Shown: positions 1 to 6,131 of the stretch, in pieces
How the letters are laid out: every line of letters begins with the position of its first letter
Numbering within the stretch: position 1 is the first letter of the stretch
Assembly: GCA_002501845.1 (NCBI GenBank)
Contig: DAOL01000017.1
Location: 4,493 to 12,665, forward strand
Length of the DNA stretch: 8,173 nt
Direction of reading: 5' to 3'
Source: Nitrososphaera sp. UBA217
GTDB taxonomy: Archaea; Thermoproteota; Nitrososphaeria; Nitrososphaerales; Nitrososphaeraceae
The notes under the pieces: model-generated
Databases searched by the model: none
What the model was told of the DNA's origin: nothing
What the model saw: only the letters and a program-made list of their open reading frames with translations
Position numbers and translations under genes: made by a program

Positions 1-354
1 GAAATCCCAGACACCTCGTCAGCATCCAACAAGCTGATGCTACACATCGAACAGTTCGAAGTGGGGCAGAGCTACGTCACGGCCAAGGTGGAAAACAGGT
101 ACGGCGACATTGTCAAGATAAACATCGAGGCCGGGCGCCTTGGCATTGAATTGCAGGAAACACTGTTCAAGATAAAGGGCAGACGGCCGCGTCTTGCCTA
201 CGTCATGACCACCATAAACGATACAGGCAAGATACTCGTGCGCAAGCTGCCAGTCATTGGCGTCAAAGACTGGCTACTGATCTATGAAGAAGACTTGTTT
301 TTGCTTGCGGTAAAGGACGCGTACGACGAAGTGGATATCAGAATAGTTGATTAA
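1..354 (+). CDS. Unrecognised protein, 3' part of a gene open at the left edge
   Basis: The reading frame is open from the first base and stops at TAA 352-354. I do not recognise the family. The first ATG in frame is at 37, giving 105 aa. The 12 codons before it look coding, with many codons ending in C or G, and there is no AT-rich TATA element near 4-16 where a leaderless start at 37 would need one. I therefore infer that the true start lies outside the window. The visible part is soluble, with no membrane segment or signal peptide. It alternates short beta-like and charged stretches, including a basic patch KGRRPR (about residues 47-52 from the ATG), and ends in an acidic stretch. No cysteine, metal-site or nucleotide-binding motif is visible. 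It converges on the DUF6659-like gene. Confidence 0.6.
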   Translation, partial: EIPDTSSASNKLMLHIEQFEVGQSYVTAKVENRYGDIVKINIEAGRLGIELQETLFKIKGRRPRLAYVMTTINDTGKILVRKLPVIGVKDWLLIYEEDLFLLAVKDAYDEVDIRIVD

Positions 355-358
355 GATA

Positions 359-401
359 GTCTGGCGAAGCGCAGTTTTTCTCACCTGCGCTTCAACCAGA
401 C
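359..401. terminator. Strong hairpin between convergent genes, possible terminator
   Basis: GTCTGG (359-364) pairs with CCAGAC (396-401), and GAAGCGCAG (366-374) pairs with CTGCGCTTC (385-393). The two stems are separated only by a small C/AA internal loop, giving 15 bp around a 10-nt loop that starts with five T. It begins 4 nt after the plus-strand stop codon and could end or stabilise that transcript. No T-run follows directly in the plus direction, so classical intrinsic termination is uncertain. Confidence 0.55.
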
Positions 402-445
402 CGTTTGTTCCCCATCGGTTTGGTCGATGTAAGAATAGGTCTGGT
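395..445. repeat. Second inverted repeat that competes with the hairpin at 359-401
   Basis: ACCAGACC (395-402) is perfectly complementary to GGTCTGGT (438-445), enclosing a smaller hairpin CATCG (413-417) / CGATG (425-429). The 395-402 arm is the same one that closes the upstream hairpin, so the two structures exclude each other. The role is unknown. Confidence 0.5.
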
Positions 446-470
446 ACATTGACAATTTAAATGTGATGAT

Positions 471-860
471 TCAACCGATTATGTCTAGAATCTTTGGGAT
501 GACTCTTTCGTGGTACGTCGGCGCGTCAAGAGAAATGCAGAGAAATCTGTCATTTGTCGCAGTCAGTGGCACAGACACTAGTGTCACCTTGTCAAATTCT
601 GTCATCTGGAACCGTATCTGACCAAGGTCTGATTCAAACTTTTTGTTGATGGCCAGCGCCTGGTATGCACTGTAGAATGAGTTCGCCTTCGTGTCACCTT
701 CGGTATTTGCCTTGATAAGGGGTGACGGAATGTCGGATCGGTACCTGCCGATTAAAAGCTTGCCTTCGCTGTTTATCACGCCGGCGAACCTGACAGACTT
801 ATCGGCGTTCAGGATAGAATCGCATAGCTTTTGAAGAAAGTCCCGCTCTTCTTGCCCCAT
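471..860 (-). CDS. DUF6659-like small protein (129 aa)
   Basis: This small soluble protein begins with an amphipathic helix (about residues 1-20), followed by a VRFAGVINSEGKLL segment (23-36) and alternating strands and helices to the end. The pattern of helix, then a strand ending in 'GVIN..G.LL', resembles the thaumarchaeal DUF6659 family and, more loosely, the roadblock/longin fold of small scaffold and GTPase-partner proteins. The assignment is from memory of the family and is moderate. There is no membrane segment, metal site or catalytic motif. The ATG at 858-860 is favoured because a TATA box (TTTATATT on the minus strand, 886-893) is centred about 29 nt upstream, which predicts an almost leaderless mRNA. 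The gene converges on the left-edge gene and diverges from HMG-CoA synthase. No function can be given. Confidence 0.75.
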   Translation of the reverse strand: MGQEERDFLQKLCDSILNADKSVRFAGVINSEGKLLIGRYRSDIPSPLIKANTEGDTKANSFYSAYQALAINKKFESDLGQIRFQMTEFDKVTLVSVPLTATNDRFLCISLDAPTYHERVIPKILDIIG

Positions 861-885
861 CCTTAACTCTAGGTGAAGTCATGGA

Positions 886-893
886 AATATAAA
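886..893 (-). promoter_or_regulatory. TATA box of the DUF6659-like gene
   Basis: Read on the minus strand it is TTTATATT, within an AT-rich run at 885-894. Its centre is about 29 nt before the ATG, so transcription should begin around 862 with a leader of about 2 nt. Confidence 0.6.
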
Positions 894-894
894 A

Positions 895-1150
895 CATGCG
901 ACGCAATATGCCTTTAATAAGCGCCTGGCCGAGTACACTGAATTATCAATATGCGATAATGTCTCTAATGCCTGTGAAAGGAGAGAGGTGCCAGCCGGGG
1001 CCATTTTCCAGAGATGAGACAGGAAAGATCGATTCGGCGGTGAGGTGCGTGCAAGCATTGTGGTAAATTGCTCCGGCTTCCCGCCTTGAGAAGATTCTCT
1101 CGGTAGCTTGCTCAAATAAATTGATATGTATTGGTCAAATTTCTCTAGAA
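895..1150. other. Unexplained core of the divergent spacer
   Basis: This is the part of the 328-bp gap between the DUF6659-like gene and HMG-CoA synthase that is left after removing the two TATA boxes. It holds a perfect 6-bp inverted repeat, ATTATC (942-947) / GATAAT (955-960). An 8-bp direct repeat CAATATGC lies at 904-911 and 947-954. Two nested inverted repeats are GAGAGA (981-986) / TCTCTC (1096-1101) and AGCCGG (993-998) / CCGGCT (1073-1078). A plus-strand TATA-like TTTAATAA sits at 913-920. I see no tRNA or recognisable conserved RNA. It could be regulatory DNA, a small RNA gene or simply spacer. Confidence 0.4.
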
Positions 1151-1155
1151 ATACC

Positions 1156-1161
1156 TTTAAA
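1156..1161 (+). promoter_or_regulatory. TATA box of the HMG-CoA synthase gene
   Basis: TTTAAA is centred about 30 nt before ATG 1189, predicting a transcription start near 1185. The upstream in-frame GTG at 1180 would lie before that start, so the box argues for the ATG. Confidence 0.6.
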
Positions 1162-1188
1162 TGACTATCACGATTACGAGTGTCAATA

Positions 1189-2589
1189 ATGCCAGTAGTA
1201 GGTATCGACGATCTGGCTATCTATATCCCTAAACTTTACCTCGACTACAAGGATTTTGCGGAAGCAAGAGGCATTGACCCGCAAAAGCTTGAGTACGGTA
1301 TAGGAATTAAAAAGATGGCAATAACCGACACTAATCAGGATTCTGCCTGTATGGCTTCAAACGCATGTCTGAAGCTGATGCAGAGAAACCACCTGCACCC
1401 GCAGGACATTGGGCGGGTCTATGTTGCCACGGAGTCATCTCTCGACGAATCAAAGGCAATGAACTCTTTTGTTGTCGGAATGCTGGAGCAGATTTATGGC
1501 GAAGGATCATTTGAGCACGCCGGCGGCATTGAATGCAAGTTCGCCTGTGTGAGCGGCTCGTACGCACTCTATGACAACGCAAACTGGATCAGAGCCGAAG
1601 AGAACAACGGCAAGGCGGCAGTTGTTATCGTGAGCGACATTGCAAAGTACGACATGGGCTCTACAGGCGAATATACCCAGGGAGCCGGCGCAGTCGCCCT
1701 ACTTGTCAAAGAGAAGCCGCGGCTGATGGCCTTTGACCAAAAGGTCGCTTCTACTACTATCAAGAACGAATATGACTTTTACCGCCCATTTGGCAAGGAA
1801 ACGCCGCTTGTGAACGGAAGCTATTCCAATCTGCTTTACCTGATATCCGTAAGGAAGGCTTTTGATGCCTACAAGGAAAAGGCAATCAAGTCCGGATTAA
1901 TCAAGCTCAAGGACGGCGAATCCATAACCGACCACATTGACTTTTTCGCGGTGCACCTCCCGTACCGGAAGATGGGCGAGAAGGCACTCGCGTACCTACT
2001 GAGGCACGAATGGCGTCATCTGCCGCGCTGGAAGCACGTCATAAAGGAAATCGGGACTACAGAGCCGCAGCCAAAAGACGCGCGCGGAACGATCGAGTCA
2101 ATTCTAGCTGACACCCAATTCATGAAAGCAGACGAGCAGTTCAGGCGTGCCTTCATGCAGACGTCATTCTACGACGAGGTGTACGAGAAAAAGATGGCCA
2201 CTTCGCTTGAAGCCTCGGCAATCATCGGTAACCTCTACACTGCGTCGATGTACATGGGCCTGAGAAGCTTACTAGAGTTTGAGTTCAAAAAAGGAACAGA
2301 ACTAGCAGGCAAGAGGGTCGGCTTTGGCTCATACGGCAGCGGAAGCAGCGCTATGGTATTCAGCGGCGTGATAGAGTCGGAGTACAAGCAGGTCGTGAGC
2401 AAGATGGACTTGGACGAGGACGTTGGCCCGCGTCAAAAGCTCTCTATGGAAGAGTATGAAAGACTTCATCGGAACGAGCGCGCGTTTACTGATTCAGTTG
2501 TTAGGGCCCACAAAGAATTCGTGCTGGTCAAGCTGGGCGGCATCACTGCAGACAAGGCAGGATTCAGAGAATACGACTACGTCAGCTAA
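1189..2589 (+). CDS. mvaS: Hydroxymethylglutaryl-CoA synthase
   Basis: This enzyme condenses acetoacetyl-CoA with acetyl-CoA to give HMG-CoA (EC 2.3.3.10), the step before HMG-CoA reductase in the mevalonate pathway that supplies archaeal isoprenoid lipids. It is a cytosolic thiolase-fold protein of 466 aa. The family's catalytic residues are visible: Glu82 in ATES, Cys120 in FACVSG, and His256 in VHLPYRK. GNLYTAS (347-353) and SYGSGS (381-386) match conserved C-terminal blocks of bacterial and eukaryotic enzymes. The protein is clearly longer than the roughly 350-aa enzymes of methanogens. ATG 1189 was chosen over GTG 1180 (3 codons longer) because of the TATA position. No thiolase or DUF35 partner gene lies beside it. 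Its last 8 bases overlap the tail of the convergent threonine ammonia-lyase gene. Confidence 0.94.
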   Translation: MPVVGIDDLAIYIPKLYLDYKDFAEARGIDPQKLEYGIGIKKMAITDTNQDSACMASNACLKLMQRNHLHPQDIGRVYVATESSLDESKAMNSFVVGMLEQIYGEGSFEHAGGIECKFACVSGSYALYDNANWIRAEENNGKAAVVIVSDIAKYDMGSTGEYTQGAGAVALLVKEKPRLMAFDQKVASTTIKNEYDFYRPFGKETPLVNGSYSNLLYLISVRKAFDAYKEKAIKSGLIKLKDGESITDHIDFFAVHLPYRKMGEKALAYLLRHEWRHLPRWKHVIKEIGTTEPQPKDARGTIESILADTQFMKADEQFRRAFMQTSFYDEVYEKKMATSLEASAIIGNLYTASMYMGLRSLLEFEFKKGTELAGKRVGFGSYGSGSSAMVFSGVIESEYKQVVSKMDLDEDVGPRQKLSMEEYERLHRNERAFTDSVVRAHKEFVLVKLGGITADKAGFREYDYVS

Positions 2590-3835
2590 TTACCTTGAAC
2601 TCTATCCCTTTTTGCTTCAGGAACTCTATCAGACGCTGCGCGTGCTTCTTGTCCTCCATTTCTAGGCTCAAGTAAACACCGGCGGTCCCGGCAGGAATGT
2701 GAGAACTAAGCCTGTCGTGTTCAACCTCAACGATGTTGATGCTCAGCTCTGAGATGCTGTCCACCACGCCCTTCAATGCACCAGGCTTGTCCGGAAGCAG
2801 TATGAAGATTTTGAGCATCCTGCCCATCTGCATCAGTCCCTTTGCCACCACCTGTCCAAGTAGGTACATGTCGACGTTGCCCCCTGACAGAATCGTTGTG
2901 ACTTTGTCATTTCTGCCTGCGGGGCCGCCATTCGAGAGTAGGTACGCGAGGCTTGCTGCACCTGCAGGCTCCACCACCAACTTGGCGCGCTCCATCAAGA
3001 GAAACATAGTTTTGACTATGGACACATCTTCAACAAGCACAACATCGTCCACGTACTTGCTCACGATCTCGTACGTCAACTTGCCTGGTTGTTTCACAGC
3101 AATGCCGTCCGCAATACTGTAGCCTCGCTTGGTAGACTGGAGCGAGCCCTTGGCTATAGATTCCTTCATTGCAGGAAAGGCTTTCGATTCAACGCCAATT
3201 ATCTTGACGTTCGGCTTTTTCGACTTGACTGCAATCGCAACACCTGCGGCAAGGCCGCCGCCGCCCAGCGGCAGGTATATCCTATCAACGTCCGGCAGGT
3301 CTTCCAAGATTTCGAGGCCTATTGTTCCTTGGCCTGTGATGACATCAGGATCGTCAAAAGCATGAATTATTGTCTTCCCCTCTGCCTTGGCGATCTCCTG
3401 TGTGGCCTCCCACGCTTCGTCATAGTTCGCTCCTCGTCTAACGACTTTGGCGCCGTACGATCTGGTCGCGGCCACTTTGGCCGGGGATGCGTTTTGCGGC
3501 ATGATGATCGTGCATGGGATCTTTTTTATCGCAGCGGCATAGGCTACTCCCTGTGCGTGATTGCCTGCTGATGCCGCAATTACTCCATAGCCTGCCTGCT
3601 TGTCAGAAAGCTTGCTCACCTTGACAAACGCTCCGCGCACTTTGAACGAGCCAGTCACTTGCAGGCATTCCAGCTTCATAAAGAGATTTGTGCCGGCGAG
3701 TCCTGAGAAAGTCCTGGAACTCTGGAGCGGCGTCTTTCTGACAGTCCCTGACAGCAATTCTCTAGCCTTGAGGATTTCCTCGGCCTTGGGCATCCTCTGC
3801 CTTTTGTCAGGGTTCCACATACTTTCGTCATTCAT
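2582..3835 (-). CDS. ilvA: Threonine ammonia-lyase with C-terminal ACT domain
   Basis: This PLP enzyme converts L-threonine to 2-oxobutanoate and ammonia (EC 4.3.1.19), the first committed step of isoleucine synthesis; related enzymes also act on serine. It has 417 aa from ATG 3835. The N-terminal fold-type II PLP domain carries Lys65 in TGSFKVRG (Schiff base), SAGNHAQG (89-96) and the phosphate-binding loop GGGG (191-194). A single ACT domain follows (about 340-417, with the LPDKPGAL turn), the usual site of amino-acid feedback. This matches the medium-length, one-ACT form of the family. Another ATG lies at 3850, but the TATA box at 3868-3875 predicts transcription starting near 3845, so 3835 fits better; ATGs at 3820 and 3793 are also possible. 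The gene stands alone, without ilvBCD neighbours. Confidence 0.93.
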   Translation of the reverse strand: MNDESMWNPDKRQRMPKAEEILKARELLSGTVRKTPLQSSRTFSGLAGTNLFMKLECLQVTGSFKVRGAFVKVSKLSDKQAGYGVIAASAGNHAQGVAYAAAIKKIPCTIIMPQNASPAKVAATRSYGAKVVRRGANYDEAWEATQEIAKAEGKTIIHAFDDPDVITGQGTIGLEILEDLPDVDRIYLPLGGGGLAAGVAIAVKSKKPNVKIIGVESKAFPAMKESIAKGSLQSTKRGYSIADGIAVKQPGKLTYEIVSKYVDDVVLVEDVSIVKTMFLLMERAKLVVEPAGAASLAYLLSNGGPAGRNDKVTTILSGGNVDMYLLGQVVAKGLMQMGRMLKIFILLPDKPGALKGVVDSISELSINIVEVEHDRLSSHIPAGTAGVYLSLEMEDKKHAQRLIEFLKQKGIEFKVIS

Positions 3836-3867
3836 TGTTCTGCAATGCATCAGCAGTGGAGGCCTTA

Positions 3868-3875
3868 ATTATAAT
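3868..3875 (-). promoter_or_regulatory. TATA box of ilvA
   Basis: The minus strand reads TTATAATT inside a longer AT-rich run (3865-3876). The expected transcription start is near 3845, giving a leader of about 10 nt to ATG 3835 and excluding ATG 3850. Confidence 0.6.
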
Positions 3876-3926
3876 TTGTGCCGTTCGGTTGTTGTGCGTG
3901 AGACTCTTAGCTTAAAAATGGAATCT

Positions 3927-3943
3927 TAACAATCTTTTTGTTA
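3927..3943. repeat. Short perfect hairpin upstream of ilvA
   Basis: TAACAA (3927-3932) and TTGTTA (3938-3943) form a 6-bp stem with a 5-nt loop. It lies between the DUF2024 terminator and the ilvA TATA box, about 50 bp upstream of that box. It could be an operator or chance; nothing else in 3876-4030 suggests a gene. Confidence 0.3.
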
Positions 3944-3998
3944 GGTTGTGGTTTGATGTCATTAACTTCAGAATTCATAGAGAAAGTTTGGAAACCTG

Positions 3999-4019
3999 GC
4001 CAATCGTAGACCTATTGGC
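3999..4019. repeat. Inverted repeat GCCAAT / ATTGGC
   Basis: GCCAAT (3999-4004) and ATTGGC (4014-4019) form a 6-bp stem around a 9-nt spacer, just beyond the terminator-like hairpin of the DUF2024 gene. It may add to termination or be a protein-binding site. Confidence 0.3.
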
Positions 4020-4030
4020 GATTAATGAAA

Positions 4031-4049
4031 AATAGGAAAAAGCCCTATT
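4031..4049 (-). terminator. Terminator-like hairpin and T-run after the DUF2024 gene
   Basis: On the minus strand AATAGG (4049-4044) pairs with CCTATT (4036-4031) around a T-rich 7-nt loop. The 3' arm runs straight into further T residues (5 T in a row from the arm's end). The TAG stop codon (4047-4045) lies inside the 5' arm. Confidence 0.5.
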
Positions 4050-4308
4050 GAGGACAGCCTTCCATCTTTTGTATCCAGTAACCGTTTTGCTTGATGGCTT
4101 TTTCCACGAAAGGCGGCGCCGCCTGAATGTGACAGAACTGGCATTCTTCTGAAGTCATCTTTTGACCAGCTTGACCGGAGTGAGAAAGGTACTCCTTGCC
4201 GTACTCGATTGCCTTTTCTTGGACAGTGCTCGTTTCCACAACGACGTCAAAGTGCATTATTCTGCCGTCCTTCTTCGTAACATATGTATCATATACTGCG
4301 CATTCCAT
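4045..4308 (-). CDS. DUF2024 family protein
   Basis: This 87-aa soluble protein matches the DUF2024 family well over its full length. It has an N-terminal DTYVTKKDGRIMHFDV strand block (7-22), a central helix with YGKEYL (36-41), the Cys-containing motif CQFCH (56-60), and a C-terminal GYWIQKMEGC ending at Cys85. The CxxCH arrangement plus Cys85 could bind a metal, but this is inference: the family has no established function that I know of. Although CxxCH is also the haem c motif, no signal peptide is present, so a cytochrome is unlikely. The minus-strand TATA-like AATAAATA (4334-4341) is centred about 29 nt before ATG 4308 and predicts a near-leaderless mRNA. A terminator-like hairpin overlaps the stop codon, so it is probably transcribed separately from ilvA. 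Confidence 0.85.
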   Translation of the reverse strand: MECAVYDTYVTKKDGRIMHFDVVVETSTVQEKAIEYGKEYLSHSGQAGQKMTSEECQFCHIQAAPPFVEKAIKQNGYWIQKMEGCPQ

Positions 4309-4333
4309 GTTACTTTAAAATCTGATTTCAAGG

Positions 4334-4341
4334 TATTTATT
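4334..4341 (-). promoter_or_regulatory. TATA-like box of the DUF2024 gene
   Basis: The minus strand reads AATAAATA, centred about 29 nt before the ATG. This predicts a transcription start near 4311 and a leader of about 3 nt. Confidence 0.5.
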
Positions 4342-4439
4342 CTATTTCTTTTCTCCCAACGATGTTATTATTCGAATTTTGCTTCCTTTCATGTCGACGG
4401 TATTCCGACAGATAAAATGAGACGACGACTCGCATCGCG

Positions 4440-4631
4440 TTATCTTATCTTGGAGCCTATCTTCTTTATCTGGAATGAGACTCCTTGATCGTACAGGCCC
4501 TTTGAAATGCTGCGGCCAAGACCGTCCTCGACAGCCTTTATCCTGCGTCGGTCTTGAACAATATCTACTGGGACGTCAATTTCTATCACCACTTCAAGGA
4601 CCATCTTTTTTGTTTGAACCATTGCCGACAT
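4440..4631 (-). CDS. Small hypothetical protein (63 aa)
   Basis: I do not recognise this protein. Its codon use looks coding and it has a plausible compact fold: a beta strand of alternating hydrophobics (VLEVVIEIDV, about 11-20), a basic helix with DRRRIKAVEDGLGRSI (27-42), then a lysine-rich strand. It is basic overall, with no cysteine or histidine and no membrane segment. Starts are possible at ATG 4631, ATG 4622 (residue 4) or residue 10. A weak TATA-like GAAATAG (minus strand, about 4650-4656) would fit the start at 4622 best. It is divergent from the nitroreductase gene, with under 80 bp between starts, and lies in tandem with the DUF2024 gene. The 131-bp gap to DUF2024 contains that gene's promoter and no other visible gene. 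Function unknown. Confidence 0.65.
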   Translation of the reverse strand: MSAMVQTKKMVLEVVIEIDVPVDIVQDRRRIKAVEDGLGRSISKGLYDQGVSFQIKKIGSKIR

Positions 4632-4678
4632 GCATAATCGACTAAGACACTATTTCAGTCTTATCAGGATACAAAATC

Positions 4679-4684
4679 TTTATT
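4679..4684 (+). promoter_or_regulatory. TATA box of the nitroreductase gene
   Basis: TTTATT (in AATCTTTATTGC) is centred about 27 nt before ATG 4709, predicting a leaderless transcript. Confidence 0.55.
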
Positions 4685-4708
4685 GCAGGAGCCTTCCTAA
4701 ATGTATTG

Positions 4709-5320
4709 ATGTACCCTAGTGACATTTTTTCAAGGATGTACTCCGGTGAAGAAAACATAAAGCTGTACCCTAAAAGGGAAGAGGCACCCTCGGAGGTGGA
4801 AGATGTTCTCCAGACCAACCTCTTCAACGTGATGCTAAATCGCAGGTCCCAGCGCAAGTTCGAAGACAGGCAGGTCGAGGACTGGAAACTGGAAATGATA
4901 TTTGCCGCAGCCGATACCGCGCCCACAGCAGGCGGCTTTCAGGGATTTGAGATTTACAACATCAAGAATCCAGATGTCAAGCTCAAACTTGTAGAAGCCG
5001 CCAACAACCAGCCGTATGTGAACGCGCCTGTGTTGCTTATCTTTTGCATGAATCCTGAAAGGGTCAAGATGAATTTTCCAGCGCACATCATCAAAAAGTT
5101 CTCCGTGCAGGACGCCACGCTAGCGGCCGCGTATGCGCAGCTAGCAGCCCACGCGTTGGGGTTGAGCTCTGTATGGATCGGGATGATAGATGAGCAAAAG
5201 GCGATGCAGGCGATTGGCACTGACCTTGTGCCGGGGTGCATGCTGTGCCTTGGATACCCGCAAAAGATGTTACATGCAAAGCCAAAGAGGAACCTGTCAG
5301 AGCTAATACATGAAATCTAA
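4709..5320 (+). CDS. Nitroreductase-family flavoprotein
   Basis: This is probably an FMN-dependent, NAD(P)H-using oxidoreductase of the nitroreductase fold (203 aa, a normal length), acting in the cytosol. Visible family marks are the FMN phosphate-binding RRSQRKF (residues 45-51), APTAGGFQGFEIY in the position of the usual 'APSAxNxQPW' block, the GLSSVWIGMID helix-strand block, and LCLGYP near the C-terminus. The natural substrate cannot be read from sequence: family members reduce nitro compounds, quinones or flavins, and others have specialised roles. The N-terminal 35 residues before the core are poorly conserved and charged. ATG 4709 was preferred over TTG 4706 because it is the stronger codon and the TATA spacing fits. 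The stop overlaps the tail of the convergent DUF432 gene by 4 bp. Confidence 0.9.
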   Translation: MYPSDIFSRMYSGEENIKLYPKREEAPSEVEDVLQTNLFNVMLNRRSQRKFEDRQVEDWKLEMIFAAADTAPTAGGFQGFEIYNIKNPDVKLKLVEAANNQPYVNAPVLLIFCMNPERVKMNFPAHIIKKFSVQDATLAAAYAQLAAHALGLSSVWIGMIDEQKAMQAIGTDLVPGCMLCLGYPQKMLHAKPKRNLSELIHEI

Positions 5321-6087
5321 TAGCCTGCGTCCATCAGGAAGACGAGCGTCTCTTCTTTTCTTGCCCTGATGCTTGTCTTGTCGGAACGCTTTACCTTGGT
5401 GCTCATGAGGCGCACGTGCACCATATCTTTCCCAAAGGACGTGCTGAGATCCATCTCTACGCTCCCCGGTAGCCAAGCATCGTCGTGCGCATGATCCAGC
5501 ACCACTCCATCCATAGGGATTATCACCTTACTCACCTTGACAATGTTGTCTATGTCATTTTTGATCCTGATACGCACCAACGCTTCTTCGTATTTTGTGG
5601 GCTTCATGTCGTCATTGTTCGTACTGACCTCCGTTTCAATATAGCGGCACACAACTCCACTTTCCGGCGAGCCGTAAAGCGCGTACTGTTGGCGCTTGCG
5701 CGAAAACGAGTCAAGGAGTACTTCATCTTTTGATTGGCGGTAGATGCCTATCTCGACTGGCATTTTTCCATAGACAACCGCTTGGCTCCTCTGATCCACT
5801 ATTACAGGCGTATTGAACTTCAGGAATACGTTCTTTGCAACCGCTGTGGGGGTAAAAAGCGGCGGAATTGGGAAGACTCCAATCATAACGGGGTCCTCGT
5901 TTGAAACTATCATTGCTTCGGCAGCAAGGTCGGCCCCCGCATACCGCTTGTAAGAAAGCGCGGAGCCGACGCTGCTGATCTCGATCCTGCTTTCTCCAAA
6001 AACAAGCTTGTAGTCCTTTGTAGTCTTGGACTGCAACCGGTGCTGACCGAAGAGATCTTCCACATCGCACAATTCAAAAACCATCAT
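5317..6087 (-). CDS. DUF432 family protein, divergent from MscS
   Basis: This 256-aa protein resembles the archaeal DUF432 family. Its marks are GVFPIPP (70-76), then LKFNTPVIVD (89-98) and the PVEIGIY block (110-116), followed by a beta-rich C-terminal half. It has no membrane segment or signal peptide and is probably cytosolic. The family has no proven function. From memory, DUF432 genes often neighbour small mechanosensitive channels in archaea, and that is the case here, so a role linked to the channel or to osmotic stress is a reasonable inference. The frame stays open to an ATG at 6165, inside the MscS gene. ATG 6087 is better because the TATA box at 6110-6117 lies about 27 nt upstream, giving a leaderless mRNA; ATG 6084 is the next codon. 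Confidence 0.8.
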   Translation of the reverse strand: MMVFELCDVEDLFGQHRLQSKTTKDYKLVFGESRIEISSVGSALSYKRYAGADLAAEAMIVSNEDPVMIGVFPIPPLFTPTAVAKNVFLKFNTPVIVDQRSQAVVYGKMPVEIGIYRQSKDEVLLDSFSRKRQQYALYGSPESGVVCRYIETEVSTNNDDMKPTKYEEALVRIRIKNDIDNIVKVSKVIIPMDGVVLDHAHDDAWLPGSVEMDLSTSFGKDMVHVRLMSTKVKRSDKTSIRARKEETLVFLMDAGY

Positions 6088-6109
6088 TTGTAAACCTTCT
6101 GCTAAAACC

Positions 6110-6117
6110 AATATAAT
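6110..6117. promoter_or_regulatory. Shared near-symmetrical TATA box between DUF432 and MscS
   Basis: AATATAAT (plus) reads ATTATATT on the minus strand. Its centre is 27 nt before the DUF432 ATG at 6087, so it very likely serves that gene. In the plus direction it would place a start near 6141, inside the annotated MscS frame. MscS may therefore use it with a later start, or use a weaker box near 6101-6109 (CTAAAAC). Confidence 0.55.
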
Positions 6118-6131
6118 ACATCGTTGCATAC

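Noticed and set aside
879..1115. A 78-aa minus-strand frame filling the divergent spacer
   Set aside because: It starts with TTG, has no plausible TATA box at the right distance, shows no family resemblance, and runs through the promoter of the DUF6659-like gene to a stop just before its predicted transcription start.
895..1150. RNase P RNA, signal recognition particle RNA or tRNA in the divergent spacer
   Set aside because: The conserved core motifs and cloverleaf pairing that I would expect are not visible; only short nested inverted repeats are seen.
3089..3571. A 160-aa plus-strand frame inside ilvA
   Set aside because: It lies wholly antisense to a strongly supported PLP enzyme. Its composition (many Cys, Arg and Phe) is typical of a shadow frame, and it lacks a promoter.
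4148..4175. CxxCH of the DUF2024 protein as a haem c site
   Set aside because: There is no signal peptide or membrane anchor, and the protein matches a small cytosolic family.
4162..4488. A 108-aa plus-strand frame across DUF2024 and its promoter
   Set aside because: It is antisense to DUF2024 and the 63-aa gene and covers a low-complexity, T-rich spacer. The well-matched DUF2024 protein explains the region.
4709..5320. Nitroreductase as a BluB-type enzyme making the lower cobalamin ligand
   Set aside because: Only general nitroreductase motifs are visible and no cobalamin genes are nearby, so a specific role cannot be supported.
5723..6070. A 115-aa minus-strand frame inside DUF432
   Set aside because: It is an alternative frame of the DUF432 gene with an arginine- and cysteine-rich composition and no family resemblance.
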